Part shown: positions 34,886 through 44,619 of the stretch, in pieces
Numbering within the stretch: the stretch's first letter is position 1
How the letters are laid out: each line of letters opens with the position of its first letter
Assembly: GCA_016929905.1 (NCBI GenBank)
Contig: JAFGHX010000369.1
Span: 1-64,000 of the forward strand
Reading direction: 5' to 3'
Length of the DNA stretch: 64,000 nucleotides
Source: Kiritimatiellia bacterium
Lineage (GTDB): Bacteria > Verrucomicrobiota > Kiritimatiellia > JAFGHX01
Made by a program: the position numbers and the translations under genes
The notes under the pieces: generated by a model
The model's database searches: none
What the model was told of the DNA's origin: nothing
The model's input: only the letters and a program-made list of their open reading frames with translations

Positions 34886-36184
34886 TCAGTCCATCAGCCG
34901 CGCGTTGTACTGCCGCGGGCCGGCCTTGAAGGTGTCTGCCGCGGCATTTGCGTCTGAAGCGCGCGTGAAGATGTACACGGCCGCGTCCCACGGGTTGTAG
35001 ACCACGAGATCCTCGCCGGGCCCGCCGTGGATTCGGGCCGGGATGCAATGGTGCCAGCCCTGTCGCGGATTGCCTTTCGGCTCGGGCAGGCCGGGTAGCT
35101 CGGCGTACAGTTCGCCTCGACCGGTCCACAGCACGCCGCCGTTGAAGAGCAGCGCCGGCGCATCGGGCCCGTGCCAGTAGACCGCTTCCATGCCCGTATT
35201 GTTCGGCGATTCGTTCAGCGTGAAGCGGCTCAAGACCTCGCCGCTTCGGCCGGCCACCAGCACGTGCGGCGTGTGGCCGCGGTATCGGATCGCCATCTGC
35301 GGGCCCGGCACGGACGGGTCGAAGTGTGCCACGCGCAGCTCCTGGCCGTGCGGCACAAGTTCTTCGCCGAGCTTGAGGATGACGTGGCCCGCGTGATCCA
35401 CGACATGGCCGAACCCGGAGCAGAAGGCGCGGAGCCGGCCGTCGTCCCACTCGGCGATCGCGACCGAATCCATGTGGTCGCCGAGCCGGCGCTCCCACAG
35501 CGGCGTCCCGTCATGATCGAGCAGGAAGTAACCGCCGTTGACTTCGTCCTTGCCGTCGGCGTCGATATCGCCGACGCACGGGATATAGGCGGGGCACCGG
35601 CCATATTCACGCCACGGGCTGCGATAGGTCCACAGGACCTCGATCCGTTCGTTCACGGCTACGACGGTGTCGCCCAGCTTCACGACGAAATCGCGCGGCG
35701 CGCCGCTGCCGCGCAGATCCGCGACGAGGATGCGTTGGTGGACCCAGTCCGACCCTTCGCCACGGCATGCGGCGATCTCCGGCGGCCGGGCCTCGTTCCG
35801 GACGGCGCCCGTTCGGCCGTCGAGGACCTGAACGAGCACGTCGCGCATTTCTCCGGAGGGCGACGGAACGCCGGGGTCCTGCCGGAAGCAGACGACCTCG
35901 GTTTCTCCGTCCCCGTCGATGTCGTGAATGGCGACCGGGCCCGGCCTCACGGGTTGCCTGCCGCCGGCGCCGCTCTGCCACAGCACCTGCCCGTCGATGT
36001 CGAACGCGCCGAGAAAGCACGGTTTCGTGCCGTGCCGCGTGCGGTAGACCAGGAAATCGGGGCGGCCGTCGCCGGTCAGATCGCCGAGCCGGATGTCGCC
36101 GCCGTACGCGCCGGCCGGCCCGTCAATGAGGAATGCGGCTGGAATCGCGATCTTCCGATACAGGACAGGCAGCACGTCGTTCAT
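34886..36184 (-). CDS. FG-GAP/VCBS-repeat beta-propeller protein
   Basis: A 432-residue protein made of propeller blades with Ca-binding loops: DIRLGDLTGDGRPDFLVY, VAIHDIDGDGETEVVCF, LVADLRGSGAPRDFVV and VGDIDADGKDEVNGG. Such propellers occur in PL11 rhamnogalacturonan lyases and carbohydrate-binding proteins. ATG 36184 was chosen because the upstream extension to 36355 is not protein-like and crosses a palindrome. There is then no signal peptide, which is odd for this class; the true start or secretion route is uncertain. It is the last gene of the minus-strand group starting at 44327. Confidence 0.65.
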   Translation of the reverse strand: MNDVLPVLYRKIAIPAAFLIDGPAGAYGGDIRLGDLTGDGRPDFLVYRTRHGTKPCFLGAFDIDGQVLWQSGAGGRQPVRPGPVAIHDIDGDGETEVVCFRQDPGVPSPSGEMRDVLVQVLDGRTGAVRNEARPPEIAACRGEGSDWVHQRILVADLRGSGAPRDFVVKLGDTVVAVNERIEVLWTYRSPWREYGRCPAYIPCVGDIDADGKDEVNGGYFLLDHDGTPLWERRLGDHMDSVAIAEWDDGRLRAFCSGFGHVVDHAGHVILKLGEELVPHGQELRVAHFDPSVPGPQMAIRYRGHTPHVLVAGRSGEVLSRFTLNESPNNTGMEAVYWHGPDAPALLFNGGVLWTGRGELYAELPGLPEPKGNPRQGWHHCIPARIHGGPGEDLVVYNPWDAAVYIFTRASDANAAADTFKAGPRQYNARLMD

Positions 36185-36323
36185 ATCCACAAATCCGCCG
36201 GGACACGAGAACCTGTCGGTCAGACCGCTGCAGAAGCAGGTCCAGATACCGGAGACCTTGCGCGTTGATGCCGAGCGCCGGCAGGGCGTAAGGCTTGCTG
36301 CTTTCGCGACCGCGCGCCGGAAC

Positions 36324-36351
36324 ATGGTAACCCTTGTCAAGCGGTTACCAT
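36324..36351. promoter_or_regulatory. Palindromic operator-like site
   Basis: ATGGTAACC and GGTTACCAT are perfect 9-bp inverted arms around CTTGTCAAGC, which is nearly symmetric itself. On the minus strand the centre supplies TTGACA. The site is 140 bp upstream of the FG-GAP gene. It differs from the TGCAAACG-type sites of the nearby LacI gene, so another regulator is implied. Confidence 0.5.
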
Positions 36352-36461
36352 GCAAGAGCTTCCCTTTTTCCGGATAGTACGGTCATTGGCGCCTGGAGTC
36401 CGGCCCGGTTCCTCGCCGGCCGTTCGGGCGGACCTGGGGTTGATGAGCGTAACGCCGCATT

Positions 36462-37251
36462 CTACCGGGCCCATTCCGGCTCCGCCATGGCAGGAATGGG
36501 CTGCGGAAGCGCGTTTGCCGCGTTGGGCTCTTCCGCGGGGGTGCGACTCTCAATCACCAGGTTGTCGATCTGCCCGTCGAATCCGTACGCGTTCCTGGAG
36601 ACGATTCGCGGTGGCGTCCCCACCAGCATCACCGCGTATTCCGTCTTGCGCAGGGTCACGCCGGCGCTCTTGAGCGTGTCGCCCAGCCCCAGCCATACGC
36701 GCCCCGCCTGCCGATCCCAGCCGAGGCACCAGGACCAAGAGCCACGTTCTCTTTTCGTCCGCCCATGTGCGCCGCCCGCTCCAGCGTATGTCCAACCCGA
36801 CGGTCCCCATGTTCGCGGGCACATTCCCGCCATGGACGATCAGCGCGGATTTCTCGTCGCGGCCCTTGTCATCCTGGCCGCCAAACTCGAGCACGCCCCG
36901 TCGCCCGTTTCCCGCCTGGACAATCTTCACATTTCCCGCCGCCACAAAGGGCTTCGCCGCGCCTTCCGCGGCGTGGAGCCCTTCGTCAAAGGCGCAGATC
37001 AAGCGCAGATGTTCGAGTCCGTCGCGAAAGGCCGCGGCCGGCACGGAGGCCGGCCCTCCGTTAGGCGGAGGCTCCACAGTCCGTGGTCCTGGCGGGCGCG
37101 GCTCCGTCCGCGCCGCGGCGTTTGGACGGAATCGACTGTCGGAGGGTCCCTCATCCCCGTCAGTCGGATTCGCTCCGGCGACGAGCAGTCCGGCAGCGAG
37201 GAAGGCCGTGGCCGTATGGCGAATGTGATTGTCGAGGCGTCTGGATTTCAT
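36462..37251 (-). pseudogene. Secreted LamG-domain protein with a frameshift
   Basis: The start MKSRRLDNH (37251, behind AAAGGA) gives a signal peptide (ATAFLAAGLLVAGANP) and the first half of a concanavalin-A-like LamG domain (NVPANMGTVGLDIRWSG, WLLVLVPRLG). Continuing in this frame is nonsense. The frame one base further on supplies the second half: RQAGRVWLGLGDTLKSAGVTL and RNAYGFDGQIDNLVIESR, to a stop at 36462. The shift falls near 36705-36725. It is either a true inactivating indel or a read error. The longer start at 37269 overlaps the stop of the upstream GH gene by ATGA, so the genes are coupled. Confidence 0.65.
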
Positions 37252-37265
37252 GGCTTTTGATCCTT

Positions 37266-40187
37266 TCATGTTCCCGACACGCCGTGCCGGACGCGCAGGG
37301 ATTTCAGGTAGCCTTCGAACCAGCCGGGCCTGCCGATGAAGGCCTGTTCATTCTCGCCTTTTCCGAACCCGCCGAACACGCCGGGCGTGATGTGGAGGCC
37401 GGGACCGGGGCAGGGCATGGGCGCGCTGCGTTTGCCGTTGACGACGAAGACGATGTCTTTCAGGTCATAGATGATTTCGACGCGGTTCCACTGCCCGAGC
37501 TGGACAGGCAGCCCGGCATTCAGCTTGTGACCCCCGATGTACCGGTCGGTGAAGCGGCCCGAAAGCTTGCCGTCGTCCAGCCGCACCACGAGCGAGCCGA
37601 TGTAGTGGCCATAGTGCGCGAGCAGGATCTGCGGTTTGCGCGACAGCGGCTTGATGTCGAAGGAGAGCGTGTAACTCCCGCGGCGTGGGACGACCTCCTG
37701 CGGGAACAGGATGAAATTGCCGACGCCGTCGAATTTGAGGCACGCCACGCCGTCTTCCCGGACCCAGACCGGCGCGGAGGCCCGGACGTTCTCGGGATAG
37801 TTTCGCCCTGCCAGGAATCGGAACGGGTGCCCGCCCATCCTCGATTCGCCGCCGCCCCGGCCGGTGCAGGTGGTCTGGTAGGCGCCCAGCGACGCGTAGA
37901 ACGGCCGGCCCGCCGGCGTGGTCAGCACCGAACCGCATGCGGGATCGAACCGATAGACGATGTCCGGCGTCCTTGCCTTGTCCACCCGCACGGTCGCGGT
38001 TGCCTGCCGGGCATCGGAGTAGACGTTCACCGCGCGTTCCGTCCCGGTCCTCCAGCGAACCGGCATCAACGGCGCGCTGCGGTACGTCTTGCCGGACTTG
38101 GTGATGACGCGCATGTGAAACACGGACGTGCTCAGCTCGGGCCGAACCTGTGCCGTGACGTGCACGGCGTTCGTGTTCAAATGGAGCGGGTGCTTTGGCG
38201 GCGTCGCCGGGCGGCTGACCGTTACGGTCAGCCCGTCGTCGAAGGTCCGGCCGCAGATCCCGTGCTCGAGCACTGCTCGCACCGGAATGCTTGCCTTGAT
38301 CGGCGGCGCGTCGAAGTCCAGGACGGCGCGTCCCGCATCGGCCGCCGGGATGGCCACCGACAGGGACGAGCCCCACCAACTCGGCTCGCAGGCGAAAATT
38401 CGCGTGTTCCCGTTCAACCGGTCGCTGTACCGGGCGGGCCATTTCGGCGTCGCATGCTGCACCGTCATACCCCCCTTGATCGCCGTCTTCTTCAGCGCCC
38501 GGAACTCGACCGAGAGCGGGATGTCGCCGGCCTCGTAGTCGGGGGCGTCAGGCGCGGGGTCCACCGCATGCACTTCGAAGTCGTTCTCCAGGACCTCGAC
38601 GCTCGCGATCGGCTCGCCGCACACGAATGCCCCGGCAAAGGTCAGGCTCGCGCCCGGGCCGGGTTTGGCGGCGAACGACGCCGTTCGCGGGATGCACAGG
38701 TCGCGCAAGGGCTGCTTCACCCACTTGCAGTCCCAGTTCCACGTCGCGCGCAACCGAATGTGGTGCAGGCCCTGCTCGAACGTCAACTCCCGGCCGGCCG
38801 GCGTCGTTACGGTCAGAGCCGGGATCAGCACGGGATGCGACGCCAGTTCCTCGGTCGGCACGGTCAGCGTCCGGTCCCGCAACTCGCCGGCATGCAGCGT
38901 GACCGGATCCAGTCTCTTCACCACCCGGGCGTTAAGGTCCTTCAGCGCGAGAGCGGCGGTGTACGTCGCTTCCGTCTCGGAGTCCGGGATATTCAACAGC
39001 TCGATCTCCAGCGCCTCGCCCACGACCAGCATCTTTCGATAGCTGACGACCAGGTTCGGGATGGACGTATCGTCCCCCGGATTCGGCGCCAGGGGCTCGT
39101 TCTTGAGGCGATGCATGTAGTACTTGACGATACGCTGGGTGGAGAACGAGTTGAAGACCGTCGGCCGAACGGACGTGTTCTCGTTCGCCTCGTCCCACTC
39201 CGGCAGAATGATGACGTCCGGCTTGCCGCCCATCGCGATCTCGAAACTGCGGCGCAGGGTCTTGGTGCCGTCCTCGTCCTGCGTGGAGCCGGTGTAGTAA
39301 AAATACCCGACGCACGCGCTCAGCCCGAGATATTTCTTGCGGTACGCCGGCTCGGCGAAAAGGCCGCGGTAGACCGGCGTGATGATTTCCTCGTAGAAGC
39401 GCGCGTGGAACTTGCGGTCGCGAGTCCGCAGCATATGAACGGCGGAAAAATGAAGGCCGTCGGCCACATCCAGATACGGGCGCAGATGGGCCTTGATCTG
39501 CTCGATGTCCGCCTCGGACAACGCGCCCTCTTGATCGAACTTCTTGAGCCACGTGCCGGTCCAGAACGCGCTGATGTCCGGAAGGAAGACGAAAGAGTCG
39601 CCGTGCTTCGCGCGCAGCTCCGCCAGGAAGCTCGCCAACTTGGCCGGCTCCCAGCGCCCGAAGTGGTAGGAGGTCACGAGCAGCTTGCCGTCGACGCGGC
39701 AGGCGCTCCTGGAAGCCAGCGCGGCCTGCAGGCATTGGCTCTTGAGCGACACGTCCCCGCCGCCGCCCCAGTCGATCTCGACGCGGAACCCGGGCGGCGC
39801 GACGCTGTCGGCGGCCTCGAGGACCGGCAGCCGGGACGTCGGCATGTCCCCGAAGATGCCGAGCCCGTCCATGCCGTACCGCATGGCGATCTCGCTGATC
39901 CTGGCGAAACTCTTGACGGACGGAAGTGCGCGCTTCCCGTCGTCCGGCGCCGTCGACGGGTCGTGCAGCAGCGGCCGGTCGAGGAACCTGTGCCGGTAGT
40001 CCGAGTCAAGCTCGTACTTCACCTGCGCTCGGGAGAAGACCAGGGTCCGGTCCACCAGCGGCCGGGTCCGCTCGGGTCGCGCCGCCGGCGAAGCGGCCGC
40101 CTCCCGTGCCGAGGCCTGCCCGTTCGCTGTCGCCCAAAGCAGGACCGCAGACAGAATCAGGCTCTCGATACGAATGGACGTCTTCAT
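37266..40187 (-). CDS. Secreted GH71/GH99-like enzyme with C-terminal LamG domain, copy 2
   Basis: A 973-residue protein from ATG 40187 (GGAAGGG upstream) with signal peptide (ESLILSAVLLWATANGQASA). The TIM-barrel part (~45-380) resembles GH71/GH99: RTLVFSRAQVKYEL, RYGMDGLGIFGDM, GKLLVTSYHFGRWEPAKLASFLAELR, and the conserved late motif LPEWDEANENTSVRPT, comparable with EW-E-TxIxP of those families. A middle beta region follows, then a LamG fold (GSYTLSFDIKPLS, VEIIYDLKDIVFVVNGK) to the end. It is a paralogue of the next gene with the same domain order. Alpha-glucan or alpha-mannan cleavage is a guess from the family. Confidence 0.6.
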   Translation of the reverse strand: MKTSIRIESLILSAVLLWATANGQASAREAAASPAARPERTRPLVDRTLVFSRAQVKYELDSDYRHRFLDRPLLHDPSTAPDDGKRALPSVKSFARISEIAMRYGMDGLGIFGDMPTSRLPVLEAADSVAPPGFRVEIDWGGGGDVSLKSQCLQAALASRSACRVDGKLLVTSYHFGRWEPAKLASFLAELRAKHGDSFVFLPDISAFWTGTWLKKFDQEGALSEADIEQIKAHLRPYLDVADGLHFSAVHMLRTRDRKFHARFYEEIITPVYRGLFAEPAYRKKYLGLSACVGYFYYTGSTQDEDGTKTLRRSFEIAMGGKPDVIILPEWDEANENTSVRPTVFNSFSTQRIVKYYMHRLKNEPLAPNPGDDTSIPNLVVSYRKMLVVGEALEIELLNIPDSETEATYTAALALKDLNARVVKRLDPVTLHAGELRDRTLTVPTEELASHPVLIPALTVTTPAGRELTFEQGLHHIRLRATWNWDCKWVKQPLRDLCIPRTASFAAKPGPGASLTFAGAFVCGEPIASVEVLENDFEVHAVDPAPDAPDYEAGDIPLSVEFRALKKTAIKGGMTVQHATPKWPARYSDRLNGNTRIFACEPSWWGSSLSVAIPAADAGRAVLDFDAPPIKASIPVRAVLEHGICGRTFDDGLTVTVSRPATPPKHPLHLNTNAVHVTAQVRPELSTSVFHMRVITKSGKTYRSAPLMPVRWRTGTERAVNVYSDARQATATVRVDKARTPDIVYRFDPACGSVLTTPAGRPFYASLGAYQTTCTGRGGGESRMGGHPFRFLAGRNYPENVRASAPVWVREDGVACLKFDGVGNFILFPQEVVPRRGSYTLSFDIKPLSRKPQILLAHYGHYIGSLVVRLDDGKLSGRFTDRYIGGHKLNAGLPVQLGQWNRVEIIYDLKDIVFVVNGKRSAPMPCPGPGLHITPGVFGGFGKGENEQAFIGRPGWFEGYLKSLRVRHGVSGT

Positions 40188-40222
40188 CCCGTTTCCCTTC
40201 CTCGTGGGACCGCTCGCGGAGT

Positions 40223-43135
40223 TCACGGTTGACTCTGAGGAGCGACCGAATGCGTGATCTTCAAGCGCCGGATCTTGCCCCGGAACCAATCCTTGTCCCA
40301 GCCGCCGATGGCGGTTACCGTGTCGTACAGCCCGGGTCCGCGGCACTTGAACTTCTCGGATTGGCGGCCGTTGACCTCAAAGCTGATGAACGCCTGGTCG
40401 TAGCGGATTCTGACCGACGACCACTTGCCCGCGGGAATCGTCATGCCGCTGTCGGCTTTGGCCCAGACGTATTCGGCCTTCACAACCCCGCCGTCCAGAA
40501 ACACTCCGGAAAGCGCGCCGGGGTAGAAGGTCCTGTTGCCCAGGATCATCTGTCTGCCCGTCACGTCGTCGGGCATGATCTGCAGTTCCAGCTCGAACCC
40601 GGCACGCCGCGGGATCGCGCCCTGCGGCAAGACCGCGAATGCGCCCGAGCCCTGGAACTCGAGCGCATCGGTGTCACCCGCCCGGACCCAGCGGGGCGGG
40701 CCGTTCGCGTTCTCCTTGGGATAGCCGCGCCCGCCGTAGTATGGCGTGCCCGCGCCGCTCTCCGCGCCGTTCCGCATCGTGACGCGCGGGCCGTATCCGC
40801 CGACGATGCCCCACAGGGCGCGCCCCTCGTCGCACAACAGGGCGGCGCCGTGCTCCGGGGCGAAGCGGTAGTCCAGGACCGGTATACGCTCCGCGTCCAG
40901 CTTGACGCGTACCGGTTCCTCACGCGTATCGCTGAACACCACGATCTCAGCGGCTCGCGCGGAGGGCTTGCGCGGGTACATCAGGATCGGCTTGCTCCGG
41001 TACGTCTTCCCGCTCTTCGCGATCGCCTGCATATGAATGACCGAGGTCTTCAGGTCGGGGATCAAGTCGACGTCGAACGCGATACGCTTGCGGTTCAAAT
41101 GGCTCGGATGATTCGATTGCCGGATGAACCGGTTGATCGACATGCACAGCCCCCGCGGGCCCGCCGCCGCCCAGGTCTGATCGTCTAGAATCTTTCGCAG
41201 AGGAATCTTGCCCGTGTAGAGGTCGGGCAGGTCGATCTCCAGGACGGCTCTGTCCACATCGCGCGCGGCGATCACCAGCCGGTGCCCGCGGCCCCAGGTC
41301 CCGACCCGGGTGCCGCTGTGGACTTGCTCCCCGTTCTCCCAATTGCACGGCGCGCCGGTCACCCGCAGCCTGCCCGTGACGACGGCGGCCGCCGCGTTGG
41401 GCGCCTGGAATCCGATTTCGAAGATCTTCTTCTCCCGGCTTTCGCGCCGCTCCGCGTTGAAAGGCGCCCCATCGGCCTCCGCGACGAAGACCACGTCATC
41501 GTTGTCCAGCACCTCGACGTAGGCCAGTTCTTCGGGCGCGGCGATCTCGCCGGCGAAGGATCTGAGTAACCTGTCCGGGCTCTCCACCTGTTCGAATCGG
41601 GCCTTGGCAGGGATCAACAAGTCGCGCAGCGGCTGCTTGACGCACTTGTAGTCCCAATTCCAAGTCGGCCTGAGCTGGATGTAGTGCAACCCGTCCTCGA
41701 ACTCCAGGTGCCGGCCCTGGTATTCGATGTCCAGGCGCGGAATCAGAACCTGGTGCTCGGCCAGTGCCTCCGATGCGGCAACCAGCGTGACGGCCTTCAT
41801 CTGGGCGGCGTTCAGCGCCTGTGCGGGGAACGCCTTGGCGACGGTGCCGTCGACCGCCTTGAGCGACAGCCGCACGGTGTACTCGAACGATTCCTGCGAA
41901 TCCGGAACGTTGAGCAACTCGACCTCGATCTTCTCGCCCAGGCACAGCAGTTTGCGGTAGCTGACGGTCAGGTCCGGGATCGAGAGGTTGTCGCCCGGCA
42001 TCGGTCGCAGGGGTTCCTTCTTCAGCCTGGCCATGTAGAAGCGCATGATTCGCATCGACGACAGGCCGTTGTAGACGGTCGGCCGCAGGGAGGTGTTCTC
42101 GTTCTGTTCGTCCCATTCCGGAATGTGGATAATGTCCGGGTTTCCGGCCATCGCCGCTTCCATCGTGTTACGCAGCGTCTTCGTGCCGTCGTGACTGATG
42201 CTCGTGCCGACAGTCGAGGCGTTCTCGTGCCCGACGAGGGCGGACAGCGCGAAGAACTTGTTCGTGAATTCCGGCTCGGCCAGCACGCTGCGGCAGACCG
42301 GGATCGCGAATTCACGATAGAACTCGGCCGCGAATCCGCCTTTCCCATTGTGCCACGTGCACAAGCTTGCCGGCTGAATGCCGTCCGTGGCCCGGAGGTA
42401 CGTGCGCAGGTATGCCTTGACGGCGGCCGCGTCGTCGCGCGTGAGCTGGCCGGCACGGTATCTTCTGCCCCAGCCGTCCCAACTGGTTCCCGCAGGCCGA
42501 ATGATCGAAGAGATGAAGACGAGCCGGTCGCCATGCTCGCGGCGCATGGCGTTCATCAGCTCCTTCCAGTACTCGGGCTTGCGCTGGTCCGCGTTATAGG
42601 AAACGAGCACCAGCTTGCCGTCCAGAAGGAGGGAATTCGGGCAGGCCAGGGCGCGCCCCATCAGTGCGCTCAGATCGTCGCTTCGCCCGCCCCCGAGCTC
42701 GCTGAGCAGCAGGAAGTCGGGCACCGGGCTCTTCGGCGTGAGCGCGTAGTACTCCGCGCAGCGGCCGTTGCCCGGGAAGAAGGCAAACCCGTCGAGTTCG
42801 TACCGCTTCAGGATCTTCTGGATGGCCACGTAATCGTTGAACCAGAGGGGCGCCTGTGGCCGTTCCCGGTCCGCTTCCGGCCCCTTCGGGATGTCCGGGT
42901 CGATGAACAGCGGGCGATCGACCCACCGGCCGATGTAGGTGGGGCCGTTCGCCTCCTTCAGCCCGTACTTGAGCTGGCCCCGGCAGAAGACCAGCGTGCG
43001 GCCCGCTTTCGGCGTCCGGGGCGCGATCGTCAACTCCGCCCGCCAATCTTGCGAGGACGGCTTATCCGCCGCGCTCGCGGTCATGAAAACCGCACAAAGT
43101 ATGCCGCCCGCCAGCCTGGCGCGTTTCTCGCTCAT
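40223..43135 (-). CDS. Secreted GH71/GH99-like enzyme with C-terminal LamG domain, copy 1
   Basis: A 970-residue paralogue of the 37266 protein. From ATG 43135: signal peptide (LAGGILCAVFMTASAAD), then RTLVFCRGQLKYGLKE, RYELDGFAFFPGNGRC, GKLVLVSYNADQRKPEYWKELMNAMR, and the same late barrel motif IPEWDEQNENTSLRPTVYN. Shared middle phrases (RPTWNWDYKCVKQPLRDLLIP) and a LamG end (GFELELQIMPDD, SSVRIRYDQAFISFEVNGR) show a tandem duplication. The 35-bp gap to the next copy and 124 bp to the LacI gene suggest one operon. Confidence 0.6.
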   Translation of the reverse strand: MSEKRARLAGGILCAVFMTASAADKPSSQDWRAELTIAPRTPKAGRTLVFCRGQLKYGLKEANGPTYIGRWVDRPLFIDPDIPKGPEADRERPQAPLWFNDYVAIQKILKRYELDGFAFFPGNGRCAEYYALTPKSPVPDFLLLSELGGGRSDDLSALMGRALACPNSLLLDGKLVLVSYNADQRKPEYWKELMNAMRREHGDRLVFISSIIRPAGTSWDGWGRRYRAGQLTRDDAAAVKAYLRTYLRATDGIQPASLCTWHNGKGGFAAEFYREFAIPVCRSVLAEPEFTNKFFALSALVGHENASTVGTSISHDGTKTLRNTMEAAMAGNPDIIHIPEWDEQNENTSLRPTVYNGLSSMRIMRFYMARLKKEPLRPMPGDNLSIPDLTVSYRKLLCLGEKIEVELLNVPDSQESFEYTVRLSLKAVDGTVAKAFPAQALNAAQMKAVTLVAASEALAEHQVLIPRLDIEYQGRHLEFEDGLHYIQLRPTWNWDYKCVKQPLRDLLIPAKARFEQVESPDRLLRSFAGEIAAPEELAYVEVLDNDDVVFVAEADGAPFNAERRESREKKIFEIGFQAPNAAAAVVTGRLRVTGAPCNWENGEQVHSGTRVGTWGRGHRLVIAARDVDRAVLEIDLPDLYTGKIPLRKILDDQTWAAAGPRGLCMSINRFIRQSNHPSHLNRKRIAFDVDLIPDLKTSVIHMQAIAKSGKTYRSKPILMYPRKPSARAAEIVVFSDTREEPVRVKLDAERIPVLDYRFAPEHGAALLCDEGRALWGIVGGYGPRVTMRNGAESGAGTPYYGGRGYPKENANGPPRWVRAGDTDALEFQGSGAFAVLPQGAIPRRAGFELELQIMPDDVTGRQMILGNRTFYPGALSGVFLDGGVVKAEYVWAKADSGMTIPAGKWSSVRIRYDQAFISFEVNGRQSEKFKCRGPGLYDTVTAIGGWDKDWFRGKIRRLKITHSVAPQSQP

Positions 43136-43259
43136 GAGCACCCCGCTTTCCGTTGCCGCAGGTTCGAAGGTGGCGAAACGCGGAAGGCGCAGGCTTGCCG
43201 TGCGTCTCGCTCCGTGGATGCATCGTCTGTTCGTGTCGGACTTAACGGCACGCAAGCGC

Positions 43260-44327
43260 TCAACCCGTATCCCGCGCGATGAACTCGGTGGGCAGAACGC
43301 GTTTGCCCCGGAATGGCTCTTTGCTCTCCATCGTCTGCACCAGCACGCGGACGGCCTCTCTTCCCAACTCCCTTCTCGGCACGCGTACGGTCGAAAGCCT
43401 CTTGGGCCCGAGCCTGTAGTTCGGATTGTCGTCGAAGCCGATGATCGCCATGTCCTCCGGCACCCGCACCCGCCGGTAGGCCAACTCCTGCAGGAGCCGC
43501 CAAGCCATCGCGTCATTCGCGCAGAACGCCGCCGTGAACGGCAACGGCCGCGGCAGGGCGTCGAGCCATGCCTGCAGCGCCGGCGCGTCGGCCAATTCCA
43601 TCACCGCCTCTTCTCGGAAGCATCCTGCCTCGGCCAGCGTGTCGCGATAGGCCGCGAGCCTGGCCCCGAGGTTCGGGCTCGCGGCCGATCCCTCGGGCCC
43701 CACGAAGGCCACCCGCGTGTGGCCGGCCGCCAGGAGATGCTTCACGGCGTCGCTCACCCCTTTGCGCACGTCGCTCGATATCTCCGGGACATCCGTTTGC
43801 CTCAACACATGCGTGCTCAACACGGCAAAGGGCAAGCCCTTCTCCCGTACACGCGCTATGAGCCGGTCGTGCTGATAACCGCCCAGGAACAAAACCGCAT
43901 CACAGAACGGATAGCCCACCCGTTCCATCATGTCAGCGGGCGCCGTCGGGTCGAAAAGCGGCTCCAGCTTGATGTCGTGATGCCAGTGCCGCGCTTCCTT
44001 CAGAATGCCTTCCATCATCTGCCACAGAAGCACCTGTGTCGCGCCCGAAAAATCCACGTAACGGGTGGGCTCGAATACCGAAAGGGGAAGCACGACCGTG
44101 ATCGTATCCGTCCGCCCGCGCTTCAGCCGCCGAGCATTCAGGTTGGAGGCGAAGTTGAGCTTCCCGGCGATCCCCTGGATCTTGCGGACCGTCCGCCCGC
44201 TCAACAGGTCCGCTTTCATCGGGTCCAACGCGCGGGAAACCGTGCTGATGGAGACACCCGCCTGCCGCGCGATCTCGCGCAAGGACCGCGCCGGCTCCAC
44301 ATGCGCCTTTGCCTGCTTCCTGGCCAC
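43260..44327 (-). CDS. LacI-family regulator of the GH71/99-like operon
   Basis: A 355-residue LacI protein. The start GTG 44327 (GGGAG seven bases upstream) is preferred over GTG 44375. The HTH SLREIARQAGVSISTVSRALDP is near residue 15, with hinge region NLNARRLKRGRTDTI. The sensor has GVSDAVKHLLAAGHTRVAFVGPEG and FCANDAMAWRLLQELAYRRVRVPEDMAIIGFDDNP. Operator-like GCAAACGTTTGC sites cover its promoter. It heads the minus-strand group down to 34886. Confidence 0.85.
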   Translation of the reverse strand: MARKQAKAHVEPARSLREIARQAGVSISTVSRALDPMKADLLSGRTVRKIQGIAGKLNFASNLNARRLKRGRTDTITVVLPLSVFEPTRYVDFSGATQVLLWQMMEGILKEARHWHHDIKLEPLFDPTAPADMMERVGYPFCDAVLFLGGYQHDRLIARVREKGLPFAVLSTHVLRQTDVPEISSDVRKGVSDAVKHLLAAGHTRVAFVGPEGSAASPNLGARLAAYRDTLAEAGCFREEAVMELADAPALQAWLDALPRPLPFTAAFCANDAMAWRLLQELAYRRVRVPEDMAIIGFDDNPNYRLGPKRLSTVRVPRRELGREAVRVLVQTMESKEPFRGKRVLPTEFIARDTG

Positions 44328-44383
44328 CGGCAGACTCCCTTTCGACTTCGCACCGTACGTCCGCGCAATTGACACCCTATAAA

Positions 44384-44475
44384 GCGAACGTTTGCATCAG
44401 TATGTGTGGATGCGTCGCGATATGTCAAGACTAAAGCTAATATATGATTCAATTCTGAAGCAAACAACGTTTGCA
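44384..44475 (-). promoter_or_regulatory. Promoter and paired LacI operators
   Basis: On the minus strand TTGACA (44423-44428) is followed after 17-18 bases by an ACATAC/CATACT -10 region. GCGAACGTTTGC (44385-44396) sits at the expected transcription start and GCAAAC-aac-GTTTGC (44460-44474) lies upstream. A weaker GCCAAACGTC is near 44485. The spacing allows looping or cooperative repression by the LacI protein. Confidence 0.6.
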
Positions 44476-44553
44476 CCAATAGTGCCAAACGTCGGACGCT
44501 TCCCGGGCGGGTGAGAAAGAGCGAGATCACCCATTAAGAGAGCGTCTCTGCCC

Positions 44554-44597
44554 TTGACGCCCGCATTCCGGATTGTCATAGTGGTATGATGTATGAC
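44554..44597 (+). promoter_or_regulatory. Promoter and inverted-repeat operator before the GntR/FCD operon
   Basis: TTGACG, 17 bases and CATAGT; overlapping the -10 is GTCATA-N11-TATGAC (44575-44597), a symmetric site of the size bound by FadR-type GntR dimers. The leader to the start at 44840 is long (~240 bases) and carries an inverted-repeat element. Confidence 0.45.
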
Positions 44598-44619
44598 GTC
44601 CTACCTCGAGTGATTGGCC

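Noticed and set aside
36185-36355. N-terminal extension of the FG-GAP protein
   Set aside because: It crosses the palindromic operator and lacks protein-like composition or a usable signal peptide.
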